This document shows positions 22,801-32,557 of a stretch of 64,000 nucleotides of DNA, piece after piece. The notes under the pieces were generated by a model. The model saw nothing but the letters and a program-made list of their open reading frames with translations. It did not search any database and had not been told where the DNA came from. This stretch comes from Furcasterigmium furcatum (Eukaryota > Ascomycota > Sordariomycetes > Glomerellales > Plectosphaerellaceae): assembly GCA_001599815.1 (NCBI GenBank), contig BCIA01000001.1, positions 1,740,934 through 1,804,933 of the forward strand. The letters run 5' to 3'. The translations under genes were made by a program, and so were the position numbers. Position 1 is the stretch's first letter, and each line of letters begins with the position of its first letter.

Positions 22801-23226
22801 TGCGGCGTCGTGCTAGGAGACCCCCGGGTATATCCTTTGTTGTTTTCATCTTCCTTCCTTCTTTCGTTTAGCGGGAGTCTCTTGGAGTTGGGCGGTTGAT
22901 TCATATTCTTGGCCTGCACGTTCGTCCGTCGAGTGCTTGACGCTCGCTTTAGCCCCTCGCGCCGGGATGGGCGCCGATGATTCCCTAGACTTACATACTC
23001 ATACGCACACATTAATTACGAATACCAGGAGAAGTTGGACTTGTTGAGAGTGATCAGGATGGACTGGCCCGAGAGGCCTCAGGTTACCTCGAAAAGGGGC
23101 TGCATGTGGTGCACCCGGGCCCTTACAAGTGAATCACCGAGGCCACCTCGCCAACCGCCTGGACCACGCCGCCGTCATCACAACCCTCATAGCCCCGCGT
23201 TTTCTGGAATATGTTATTGGGGTCCG
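22801..23226. other. Rab4 3' flank
   Basis: Downstream region with T-rich stretches (about 22838-22870). No gene or RNA seen before the tRNA-like element. Confidence 0.4.
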
Positions 23227-23322
23227 GCGCCGGTGGCCAAGGGGTAAAAGTCTCAGACTAGTAGCCCAACTGAGCTCTCACGGCGCTGGGCCGGGGCGGG
23301 TTCGACTCCCGCACTGGTCGCT
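23227..23322 (+). pseudogene. Decayed tRNA-Thr(AGT)-like element
   Basis: The first seven bases GCGCCGG, T8 at 23234 and an A box (TGGCCAAGGGG) begin like a tRNA. A loop CTAGTA at 23258-23263 would place anticodon AGT (Thr) at 23260-23262. A perfect T arm (GCGGG...CCCGC) with canonical B box GGTTCGACTCC lies at 23296-23312. The 3' acceptor pairs only if an extra A (23313) and an extra T (23318) are ignored. The D and anticodon stems are broken and the variable region is far too long. It could be a pseudogene or a mis-read intron-containing tRNA. Confidence 0.4.
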
Positions 23323-24431
23323 GGCCTTCTCTTCGCAACAATGCGCTTGAGGAGGGCAGTGACCTTTTGCCTCCTTATATCGGGATTTATTTTTAGTAGT
23401 TATTTTTTATTACTGCCATAGATACTCCGTCCTATCTCCAAAAAGCGCTTCATCACGTCATAAATGCTGTGCAATGCACACAGCGTCGCAGCCGATGCAG
23501 CCTCACATCCTGGTCGGAGCATCGGACCGCCTCGGAGAATGGGAGGTCGCCTTTTACTCCGCCCGTGCCTTGACAAAGACTTGATCAGGCTATCTCACTT
23601 GCTATTTAGCCCACGAAGACACGATCTCAGGCTCCGGGTGGTGCAGCGCCAAGTATTACCTGCAGGGCTCAGAACTCCCCCTTTCAGACAACGGACAGTC
23701 CACGCCGGGAAATGCGGATCCTCGACTTGAGGCAATGATCGACGATTGAATCCCATGGGCAACCGAGATTCCTCTGGTTCGGGTGATCAACACTGCGTTT
23801 GGGCCAGGAAACAAGTGAAGATCTGAGCTTGTTGCTGGAGATCGCCGCGGATGGCCATGTGGTCTAGATGAACGGATTGAGTGACTGAGCCGCAACTCGA
23901 CGACGGATGCGATTGGGTATCGTCAGTCGAAGTCCAAGTCCGGCAAAGTTATCTCCGGCTTCCAGGAACACCTCTCCCCAGAATCCCCAGAAACTCGGCG
24001 GTTCATCTGTATCGGCTCCAGGTTCCGGAGCACGTCAACCGCCTGTTTGCCACGAGCTGCGCGGACAGGTCTCGTCGACTCCCCGGACAGTGCTCGAGCG
24101 AGGTGCTAAGCCCCAAATCACGGTACCTGTTCCTCCGGGCCTTGGCCCTCTCGCTCTACCCCCATGCAAGAACTTACCCGGAGCAGATGGATCGCGGTGC
24201 CTGGCCTTGGCCGCCCGCCTGAGCTCCAGGAGCTGTGTCGCCGAGGCTTGGACCTGGATTCTGGCTAGCACGAAGCCCCGGCGCGTTGCTCGTCATTCGG
24301 ACGTCCTCCGAGCTTGATACGGAAATCGTGCTGCTTGGCCTGGTCGATGTGCCAGCCATATAAGGCGGCACCGCCCTCCGGACAATGTCGACGAGGAGAA
24401 CGTCGTCTCAGCCACGATAGCACGGGTCAAA
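23323..24431. promoter_or_regulatory. GH6 cellulase upstream region with XlnR-like site
   Basis: No gene seen. A T-rich stretch lies at about 23388-23412. TTTAGCC (23605-23611) is the complement of GGCTAAA, the XlnR/Xyr1 core used by (hemi)cellulase genes, about 820 bp upstream of the ATG. Function is inferred from the motif alone. Confidence 0.35.
24359..24364 (+). promoter_or_regulatory. TATA box of GH6 gene
   Basis: TATAAG in CCATATAAGG, about 70 bp upstream of the GH6 ATG, a typical position for a strongly expressed fungal secreted-enzyme gene. Confidence 0.55.
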
Positions 24432-25676
24432 ATGCGTTCCACTGCCATCCTCACCGCGCTGTCCCTCGGCGGCGTCGCCCTCGCCCACCCGGGCCACCCC
24501 GGCAAGGCCACCAGCCCCGTCGCCCGCGATGTCGACGTAAACCCCTTCATCGGCAAGAAGGTGTTCGTCAGCCGGGCCTACGGCAACCAGCTCGAGGCGA
24601 CCTTCGACCACTTCATCGCCGCCAACGACACCCTGAACGCCCTCAAGACCCGTACCGTCCAGAACACCGGCACCTTCGTCTGGGCCCCTAGCATCAGCGG
24701 CCTCGCTTCCCTCGACGTCGCCATCTCCGCCGCCCGTGCCGAGCAGATCCAGGGAGGCGTCCCCCAGATCGTCGGCCTCGTTCTCTACAACCTCCCCGAC
24801 AGGGACTGCAGCGCCGGCGAGTCTGCCGGTGAGCTGTCCGGCCGCGACGGTCTCCGCCGCTACAAGGACGAGTACGTCAACGGCTGGTACGAGCGCCTCA
24901 AGAGGGCGTCCGACCTTACCTTCGCCATCTCCCTCGAGCCCGATGCCATCGGCAACATGGTCACCAACCAGCACATCGAGTTCTGCGCCGAGGCCAAGCC
25001 CATCCAGGAGGAGGGCATCGCCTACGCTATCAAGAAGCTCCAGCTCCCCAACGTCCACCTCTACCTTGATGCCTCTCACGGTGGCTGGCTGGGCTGGCCC
25101 GACAACCTGGTGCTGAGTACGTGATATCCTGTCCTCCTGTCTTGTCCACCGCGCTGACCACCCCCAATAGCCGCCGAGCAGTCCGCCAAGATCGTCGCCC
25201 TGGCCGGTGGCAACGCGAAGATCAGGGGATTCTCGACCAACATCAGCAACTACAACCCCTTCCAGGCCACCGTCCGCGAGGACTACACCGAGTGGTCCCC
25301 CTCGTGGGACGAGGACAACTTCACCCGCTCCCTGGCCGCCGAGATGGAGAAGGTCGGCCTCCCCACCCGGTTCATCGTCGACCAGAGCCGCGTGCACCTC
25401 CCCGGCGCCCGCGAGGAGTGGGGCGAGTGGTGCAACGTCCACCCCGCCGGCCTGGGCAGCCCAGAGAACACGGACACGGGCAACCCCTTCGTCGACGCCC
25501 TCGTCTGGGTCAAGCCCCCCGGCGAGAGCGACGGCCAGTGCGGCAAGGAGGGCGCCCCCCGCGCCGGCGCCTGGTTCAACGACTACGCCATCATGCTCGT
25601 CGAGAACGCGTCGGAGGACATCCAGCCCGCGGACTCCCTCGTGAGGCCCCAGCAGCCGTGGCACCCTGCCCACTAA
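24432..25676 (+). CDS. GH6 cellobiohydrolase/endoglucanase without CBM
   Basis: Secreted inverting cellulase of family GH6 attacking cellulose from the non-reducing end. Exons are 24432-25116 and 25171-25676, 396 aa; the 54-bp intron has GTACGT and AATAG ends. The signal peptide ends near residue 18 (ALA-HPGHPG), with a KATSPVAR stretch before the catalytic domain. Signature 1, LYNLPDRDCSA, puts D125 where Trichoderma Cel6A has D175. ISLEPDAIGN gives D171 as the catalytic acid. The later LDASHGGWLGW, FVDALVWVKPPGESDG and PRAGAWFNDY are substrate-tunnel elements. No CBM1 or Ser/Thr linker is present, so it is a catalytic-domain-only GH6 rather than the full CBH II architecture. Carbon-source control is likely, given the upstream XlnR-like element. 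Confidence 0.97.
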
Positions 25677-26361
25677 GAGCGCTCAACGGGGACAGCCCTG
25701 AGGCTCATGGGTGAATGAGGTAGTGGCGAACAAAAGATAGCTTTCAGTCAAAAGTCCACCTGTACATAGATTTGGGACGCCGACGTGAATAGAGTACATA
25801 CCACAGCCCTCCTTATTCACTTGATCGAGTGTTGGTGCCGAACCCTGGAACATGATGGCATGGAAGTGACATTGACCTTTTCGGACGGAATAGGCAGTAA
25901 TATGTTTTCACTGCCGGCGAAATGAATCCGTGGCCGAAGATTAAGATAACGCTTCAAGGTTCTACTCCTCGCCAACCTCGGAAACCGGAGACAATGCCGG
26001 CGCCAGGGTCCGAAGTCTCCACTTGGCGCCCCGAGCGGGTCCGATCTGGGCCGCCGACCCGATGAATCTGACGATAAGACGTCCTCGGCCCCCAGTTCGA
26101 GATGAAAATTCACTTTGCTCCCCGTTTCCCAATAGAATTTCGCAATGCTCATTGTTCGCTTCTCCTTACGACCCTGACCACAGCTTCATCGGTATTGCGC
26201 CAACCGGAGACAATGGCCAGCGTTCCCTCGGGCTTTCTTGCTGATCGGGAACTTCTTCCGCCTTGACTGTGGCCAGTCTGGCTTAAGAGAGGAGAATCAT
26301 CCTGAACGACCAAAACAACCAAACACTCAAGGGCTGGCTGTCAACTGTCACCATTGCTATC
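25677..26361. other. Intergenic region between GH6 and MFS genes
   Basis: Contains the GH6 3' flank and the MFS promoter. No convincing ORF, RNA or repeat. Confidence 0.5.
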
Positions 26362-27822
26362 ATGGCAAAGACAAGCCCAGCGCCTGTTCCTGGGGCGAAC
26401 GACAGCAATCAGCACCCCGAGGCTTCACCTCCCGCCTGTTCAGATAAAACCGAATCGGATGCTTCCGACCCGGAATCGACTGTCTCGGAGGACGAAGACA
26501 CCTACAACCGCTTCAAGGGCGCCCGCAGGCACTTGATCACGTTGACGCTATGCTACTGCGGCTTCCTCACCCCGATCAGCTCGACCGCCCTCCTCGTGGC
26601 CATCCCCGAGATCGCAGACTCCTTCGATACGACCGGTACCATCATTAACATCTCAAATGGCCTCTTCTTCGTTTTCATGGCCATCAGCCCGATATTCTGG
26701 GGCCCATTACTGAACGTCGTCGGCCGGCGCTGGATCTTCATCGTCGCCAGCATACTCCTCACGGCCTTCTCCATCGGCACGGCCGCCTCACCGAACCTAG
26801 CGGCCTTCTTCACATTCCGCATGCTCACGGCGTTCCAAGGAACCGCTTTTCTCGTCGCGGGATCCGTCGTTATCGGCGATGTGTACCCCCCGGAAAAGCG
26901 AGGCACGGCCCTCAGCTGGTTCATGTCCGGCATCCTGGTCGGCCCCAGCATTGCTCCCCTCCTGGGAGGCGTGGTCATCACATTCACTTCCTGGAGAGTG
27001 ATCTTTTGGATCATGTCAGGCATGGGCCTGGCCAGTGTCTGCATGATCGTGTTCCTCCTCCCGGAGACGATGCCCGAAAAGTCAACGGCCTTGGATGGAC
27101 TCGGCCCGAAGGAGAGCATGCAGACCCTCGCCCACCTCCTCAACCCATGGAGAGTGGTGAAGCCCCTTATTTTCTACCCGAATCTTTGGATCGCAGCGCT
27201 GGCTGTATCGTCTCTGATATGGAACCAGTACTCTCTCTTGACGCCCATTCGGTACGTCATCAATCCACGGTTCGGAATCACGAGCCCGATACAATCGGCG
27301 CTCTTCTTCCTGCCCCCAGGAATGGGATATCTTGCCGGGTCCTTCGTCGGCGGCCGCTGGTCCGACTACATTGTTCGCAAGTACATGAAGAAGCGAGGAA
27401 GGCGAGTGTCAGAGGACCGACTCATCGCGGCCGTCCCGATGATGGCAGTGGCAGTCCCGGGCAGCATGATCATCTACGGTTGGGCCGTCGACAAGCAGGT
27501 CGGGGGCATCCCGCTGGTCGTACTCTCCATGTTCTTCCAGGGGTTCCTCCAGCTGTTCTGCATGCCGAGCCTGAATACCTACTGCGTCGACGTCATGCAG
27601 GAGAAGGGCCAGAGTTCAGTGGTCGTCGCGGGAAACTATCTGACGAGATTCATGTTCGCTGCTGGCGCCTCCGCTGCTTGTTTACCGGCTATTGAGGCCA
27701 TCGGGGTTGGTTGGTTCAGTACCATTTCGGGGTTGTTCATCGCGGCGACATCTGCCCTCGTCTGGCTTCTTACGCGGCACGGCGAGCGTTGGAGGCAGAC
27801 CATTGACAAGACGATGGAATGA
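26362..27822 (+). CDS. MFS transporter, DHA1-like drug:H+ antiporter type
   Basis: Single-exon 486-aa major facilitator protein with about 12 membrane helices. Residues 1-50 are a hydrophilic Ser/Glu/Asp-rich cytosolic tail (SDASDPESTVSEDEDTYNRF). TM1 follows at LITLTLCYCGFLTPISSTAL. The motif-A region reads GPLLNVVGRRW in loop 2-3, and the antiporter motif C appears as GILVGPSIAPLLGGV in TM5. These features suit the 12-spanner DHA1 group that exports toxic compounds. It is similar to fungal transporters of the Qdr/Aqr1 kind, but the substrate is unknown. It lies just downstream of the GH6 gene on the same strand with its own 680-bp upstream region, so a link to cellulose use is only positional. 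Confidence 0.9.
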   Translation: MAKTSPAPVPGANDSNQHPEASPPACSDKTESDASDPESTVSEDEDTYNRFKGARRHLITLTLCYCGFLTPISSTALLVAIPEIADSFDTTGTIINISNGLFFVFMAISPIFWGPLLNVVGRRWIFIVASILLTAFSIGTAASPNLAAFFTFRMLTAFQGTAFLVAGSVVIGDVYPPEKRGTALSWFMSGILVGPSIAPLLGGVVITFTSWRVIFWIMSGMGLASVCMIVFLLPETMPEKSTALDGLGPKESMQTLAHLLNPWRVVKPLIFYPNLWIAALAVSSLIWNQYSLLTPIRYVINPRFGITSPIQSALFFLPPGMGYLAGSFVGGRWSDYIVRKYMKKRGRRVSEDRLIAAVPMMAVAVPGSMIIYGWAVDKQVGGIPLVVLSMFFQGFLQLFCMPSLNTYCVDVMQEKGQSSVVVAGNYLTRFMFAAGASAACLPAIEAIGVGWFSTISGLFIAATSALVWLLTRHGERWRQTIDKTME

Positions 27823-28489
27823 GGCCGCGGTTCGCACTTCTGGATAGACGATTACCACGCATTATGAAGCCTTTATGAGAGGAGCCGGACGAATGATATT
27901 TTTACTACTATCGAACGGGACGCAGATGTCCCTTCTTATACTTCGGTGCAGTGCTTGAGCCTTCTGGAGTTTTGAAGCCCATCATCTAGATCCGGAACTC
28001 AAAGAGAGTGAGGATCCTGACTCGAAAATACGTTCGGACAGTCCCGCAGCCCTCACGTACATCTGAGAACTTGGCCCCAAACCGATGCCCGAGCCAAGTC
28101 CAGTCAGCCAGCCGTCATTGGACAAATATGTCAACGCCATGGACTGCTAAACTGTTGCCTACGATGCCTTGAGATCTCTCCGTCCAATCACACATCTCTG
28201 AAGTCCCTGGTTTATCGCCGATGGCATGTTCAGTGGATCTCCGAGCCCTGTAAACGGGCTTCACTGGATCTTGACCCCCTGAGCCGCAGAAGTGCAGGAG
28301 TCGGTGGAGCGATGGTCAGTCGTCGGCTGATGCTTTTAAAACGCACTGCAGTCCGTCAGATTCATACACGCTTACTCCTACATTCTTCTCCATAGTCCAT
28401 CTACTGAATTAGCCATCCCGCTTTCAGCTTCCGATTTCTAGATCTCGCACACCCATCAGACGCAAGAAATTCAACAACACGGCCCTGCG
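27823..28489. other. Intergenic region
   Basis: MFS 3' flank and leader of the small ORF at 28490. A TTTTAAAA element near 28334 could serve as a TATA-like box. No other feature. Confidence 0.4.
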
Positions 28490-28696
28490 ATGGAGCAGTA
28501 CCGCTACTCGAGACTCGAGCCGCATCACGATGCCGAAGACGTCGAACCAAAGACGCTGGTGGATGAAGGTCTCGTTCAACAACCACCCCCTGTTGGACTC
28601 CACCACGAGGACTTTGATAGTAAAGTGCTCGTCGTGACATGTTTGGTCATCTTCGTCCCGGCTCTGACGGGTCTTGTTTGGTGGCTCACATCATGA
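28490..28696 (+). CDS. Small tail-anchored membrane protein, hypothetical
   Basis: 68-aa ORF with a polar, acidic N-terminal half (MEQYRYSRLEPHHDAEDVEP, proline-rich PPPVG) and one hydrophobic helix at about 45-66 (VLVVTCLVIFVPALTGLVWW) ending four residues before the stop. This is the layout of a tail-anchored protein with the N-terminus in the cytosol. A C/T-rich leader with many short pyrimidine stretches and a TTTTAAAA element precede it, as expected of a real gene. No family recognised. An opposing 79-codon ORF overlaps it, so chance cannot be excluded. Confidence 0.4.
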   Translation: MEQYRYSRLEPHHDAEDVEPKTLVDEGLVQQPPPVGLHHEDFDSKVLVVTCLVIFVPALTGLVWWLTS

Positions 28697-29027
28697 GGTT
28701 GTCTTCCCTGGTATCGTAAGGTATTCCGCCCTCAACCATGCCATGCCTCTCGTCTGACGTCTAGCATGGAGGAGACCATAGATGTGAAGGTTATCGTCGA
28801 GGAAGAACACAGGCGAGAGTGGCATCTTGGCCGTCTTGGTGGATAGAAGCTTGGGGATGGACAGACTTGCGATCCAAAAGAGTGGCAGAGGAGATACCGG
28901 TAGTTGTGAGACTCTGTAGATACCGTTACCTATCTCATTCTCCGTGCTAAAGCCCTTTAGCCCGCGGATTGAACTTTTCCCACCGGCAACTCTGGTGTCC
29001 GAATCATTCATCCAGCAAAGTTCCCTG
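28697..29027. other. Intergenic region
   Basis: About 330 bp between the small ORF and the SDR stop. Nothing recognised. Confidence 0.4.
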
Positions 29028-30084
29028 CTAGCTGGTCTTATGCTTGGTGAGAATTCTGGACCTCGACCCTCTTACCCATTCCTGGGCCCAGTCAGGCAAT
29101 GCGCGAACCAGACGCGCCGCAGACAAGCTGGTTGGGATCATGATACGTCCACTTTTGCCTCGAACAATCTGCTCGACGATCCTTTCTCCTACATCATCCA
29201 CGGGAAGCAGGTCGCTCCCAAATCTATCCCATATCGGCTCCGTCATGGCAGTCTTGACAAAGAACGGGTGGACAATGCTAGATTTTGGCGAGATTGTTAG
29301 TCTAGCTCGACACAGAACAGTACCCTGGCATGTAGAGATGCTAGCAAGAAACCAACCTGGTTCGTATATGTTTTACGCCGTATATGTGAATCAGATCTTG
29401 TCGGAGACCTTCGTGAAAGGCCATCGCCGAGGCCTTGGTGCAGCTGTAGTCCGTGTTGCCGGCGATAGTCACGAAGCTTCCCAGGCTCGCGACGGTGAGC
29501 ACATGCCCATGGTCATTCGCGACCATATTGGGAACGAACTCCTTAGCCAGAATGAAGTGCGAGATGGTGTTGACGTCGAAGACCTTTCTGACCTGATCGA
29601 CGGAGGTTGAGAGGACGTCCCCTGCATATCCGATACCCGCGTTGTTGACGAGAACGGTAGGGTGGCCGACCTCCTCGCGGAGAGACTCTGCCGCCTGGCT
29701 GACGGATTCAGGGCTGGCCACGTCGACCTTGTAGAAGAAGACGTTCGAGGGGAAGGACTCTTTTGGGCGGTTGAGATCGAACACGATAACCTTGATGCTT
29801 CGCTTGGCCAGCTTGCGGACAACCGATTCGCCGATCCCACTGCTGCCGCCGGTCACGAGAACGATCTCTTTGCGCCAGTCCCACCGGCGGGCCGTCGAGT
29901 AGTTGTTCCACGCCCACTCGTCCAGCACGTGGTTCAGGTTGTAGATCAGGATGCCGGCAATGGCTGATATGGCCGCTGTTTGAGCGACAGGATTGTCCCA
30001 CAGCGCCCTCAAGAACTGAAAGGCAGGGTATGAATCCAGCGATTCCGGAAACCCCGGAAAGATCGCCATCTTTAGTTGTTCCAC
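29028..30084 (-). CDS. Membrane-associated short-chain dehydrogenase (17-beta-HSD / RDH-like)
   Basis: Exons are 30084-29357 and 29277-29028, giving 325 aa. The intron uses GTTGGT and CTAG and splits an Ser codon (RT-S-IVHPFFVKTAM). An N-terminal hydrophobic segment at about 33-50 (VAQTAAISAIAGILIYNL) probably anchors the protein in the ER or lipid-droplet membrane. The Rossmann motif TGGSSGIG is at 78-85, with VFDLNRP suggesting a cofactor pocket. NNAG is at 147-150, Ser near 200, Y213 and K217 (YSCTK). This combination matches the retinol/17-beta-hydroxysteroid dehydrogenase branch (RDHE2/HSD17B11-like) found in many fungi, acting on lipids or sterols; the substrate is unknown. Two Mets lie six codons apart at the start; the first is used. 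A TATA-like TATAAAAG lies about 100 bp upstream. Confidence 0.9.
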
Positions 30085-30895
30085 GGCAAATGGTGGTAGT
30101 CGGCGGTGCTTGTCGGCTGCTTGGTTACAGTTACTGTTAGGATTGACCTCTGCTTACTCTCATCTTTCGGGACCCCCTCCGCTTTTATAATATGAACCGA
30201 TGGGCGTAACGTGGCCGGTAGCCCAGAGGATCAGGCAGAAAGACTTGAGGTCTCTTTGAGGACAGAGATGCTGACTTCAAGTGCTGACTGGCGCCATCAT
30301 GCGCTGCTGATTGGACGGCTCGCACCCACGGAATGGACAGTTTCCCCGCACCCGACGACGACCTCACGGCACCACGAGTATCAAGATTGGAGCTGATGAT
30401 TGCTGATGCCTTTTTATGGCTTCCTTGGTTAGTAGCAGTATAAATACCGAGTTCGAGGGGCACAGAGAACCCTTGGTAGTTCCACGATGGTCGAAGAAAA
30501 GACGGCCACCCTCGGAACAAGTTACAACCACGTCTACCAGCAGACTTCAGATCAAACCTGATCCTTGAGATATCCTCTGCCTTGACTTTAGAAAGTTGAG
30601 ATATCATCTTGCTGATCTGGAGGTTGTTGAAAGGACGACCGGGGAGATTTGTAGATCTAGACGGCAAGATAGCTAGACCTGCCATGCGTGCCGCAACCCT
30701 CATCGCCCCTTGTCGCCCAACGCCAACAAAACAGCAGACATATATTGTGGGGGGCTCTTTGTAGCTGAAGAGTTTCACGAGGGCGGGGTACAATAGCTCA
30801 AGCGTTCGGTATCAAAACACGGCAGCCAGTGAACAGTCTTGTTGGTTGCTGGGTGTAAACATCTCCCATAATGCTGCGCCGAACTCGTATCTAGC
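30085..30895. other. Intergenic region before the 5S gene
   Basis: Holds the SDR promoter and then no recognised gene. The 202-codon minus ORF at 30185-30793 begins inside this promoter region and shows no domain. Confidence 0.5.
30182..30189 (-). promoter_or_regulatory. TATA box of membrane SDR
   Basis: Minus-strand TATAAAAG about 100 bp upstream of the SDR start at 30084. Confidence 0.45.
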
Positions 30896-31014
30896 ACATA
30901 CGACCATACCCGTCAGAGAACTCGGCATCCCGTCCGCTCTGCCCTAGATAAACTGGTGAGGGCTGGATTAGTAGTTGGGTCGGTGACGACCAGCGAATAC
31001 CCGGTGTTGTATGT
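30896..31014 (+). rRNA. 5S ribosomal RNA (dispersed single gene)
   Basis: 119-nt sequence beginning ACATACGACCATACCC and ending GGTGTTGTATGT; the two ends pair to form helix I. The internal control region GGATTAGTAGTTGGGTCGG followed by GTGACGACCAGCGAATACCC is the hallmark of fungal 5S genes, and CATCCCGTCCGCTCT is the conserved loop B-C section. Helix II (CCGTCAG with CTGGTGAGG) pairs with two G-U wobbles. A T run follows directly as the Pol III stop. Dispersed 5S genes, outside the rDNA array, are standard for filamentous ascomycetes. A few positions differ from the usual consensus, so one of several 5S variants or a slightly decayed copy is possible. Confidence 0.9.
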
Positions 31015-31019
31015 TTTTT
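31014..31019 (+). terminator. Pol III terminator of 5S gene
   Basis: Six T residues directly at the end of the 5S gene, sufficient for RNA polymerase III termination. Confidence 0.8.
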
Positions 31020-32557
31020 GCCTTTCTATTCTAACTTGCCCCTCCCCTCCCCCCTTTTATTATTCTTTTTTTATGTGAATTAAAATTATTTAAACCTTTT
31101 GGCGCTGTTATAGTCCTTCTTGTTTTGTTTTAGCCCTCTCACCGAGGCGGAGTTATTACTATGTGAGATACGAGGCAGTGAGTGAGCTGATCCTTGCCTG
31201 AGATCCCCCCAGGCCGTTGACAGGTCGCCAATTCCGAGAACATCTCATCATATTTCCCATCACATGCCCATCTCTATCGATTGACGATGATCCCGTTGCT
31301 TTCTTTTGCTTCTTTGTGATTCAATGATGGGGGAGGGATGCCCCTTGTGTGGCTGGAGTGCAGTCCGAGATATCTGTGGTGGCTTTTAAAATAGTGAATG
31401 GCTGCTCAATATTGTCAACGAATCTCTTTCCTACACATTCAAAGGTTACAGAGAATTGAGTGGACGGACGCTTGAGCAGCACATTCATTGCGTTGGCGGA
31501 AAAGTATACGGCCGCGGTCATGGGTCGATTGGGCGTACCCGTCGCGAATGCGGGGGCAGAGGAGCAATGTGCAGGCCGGCGATCTGGTTCGCAGCGCAAT
31601 TGTGCGGCCTGGCTCGACAGAAATGATTCTGGTCTTTGAGTCCCCGGTGAACGTTCTCCAATACATGTCTCAGCATGGCCTTCAGCAAGGAACTGCTGTT
31701 GAAGTGGAATTTGGGCATTTCCACGGTCAGAGACAGCTCCATTGGGGCCGGATTCACTTTTTGAAGGACCAAATGAACGTCCAAGTCAGGCAGGAGTATG
31801 AGCTCCCTCCCGAAAGGTTCATACTTGCTGAACATATCCCGGACGCTCGTTTGACGAACCAGTGTCAGTTTTGCGGCTGTAACCCTTCCCCGGCACAATG
31901 CTACACGCTACGTGATCCGTTTTGCAGCCCTCGGTAGATAAAATGATCCTGTTATAGGGGATTATGCGGTTAGGTTGACCAGTGGCTACTCGTCCTGATG
32001 AGGACTGGTTTGCGCCCTTCCAAATTAGGCTTAGCGTAATTCCAGACTGGCGTATCGAGTGCGCCCCGAAGTACGCGAAGATCTCCAAACTCTTCCCGAA
32101 CTTTACGAGCGCACGCCTGCGCCCTCGTACTAAGAGGAAGTAGTTCCCGAGACGCCGGCGTTGAATTTCGGATACGCGTGGCTCTCTCAGGTTGTGGAGA
32201 CCAGAAAAGTAGATGAGAAAGCCTTCTGCTTCTTGACTCAGGTAGACGTTGCTAACGCACCAATCATACGACAATATTATTGCCTGTTGGTTCAGTCGTC
32301 TGGAAAGGGTACTTACTAAGGTTACGCCGTCGCAGCGCTCGGGAAGGATCCGAGTCTTCTCCCGCCCGCGCCGTCCATCTCCAAACGGACTTTCATCATC
32401 CTACAGCATTCCTCCCTCCTCCGCCGCAGAGCCCTAGACTTCTTATCACGCATCTCGCCGGATTGGACTCCGTCGACCGCCACGGCCATCCGCGAGTTTT
32501 TCGATCATCCGCCTCACCCTCGAGCGCGTCCCAAGACCGCACCATCATCCCTCCATC
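31020..32557. other. Intergenic region with T-rich tract
   Basis: 31020-31140 is strongly T-rich and low in complexity. At 31488-31937 (plus) and 31518-31898 (minus) two overlapping ORFs of 149 and 126 codons occur; neither matches a family I know. The right end is the leader of the DUF2985 gene. Confidence 0.4.

Noticed and set aside
24408..25673. 421-codon antisense ORF opposite the GH6 gene
   Set aside because: Gly/Val/Glu shadow translation with no motif; the sense strand has firm GH6 signatures.
30185..30793. 202-codon minus ORF near the 5S gene
   Set aside because: Ends within the SDR promoter, no domain, composition unlike the neighbouring genes.
31488..31937. 149-codon ORF after the 5S gene
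   Set aside because: Looks somewhat protein-like, but has an overlapping antisense ORF and no family, so left as unsupported.
31986..32020. CTGATGAG resembling a hammerhead ribozyme core
   Set aside because: No GAAA segment or matching stems follow at the right distance; the octamer also occurs elsewhere by chance.
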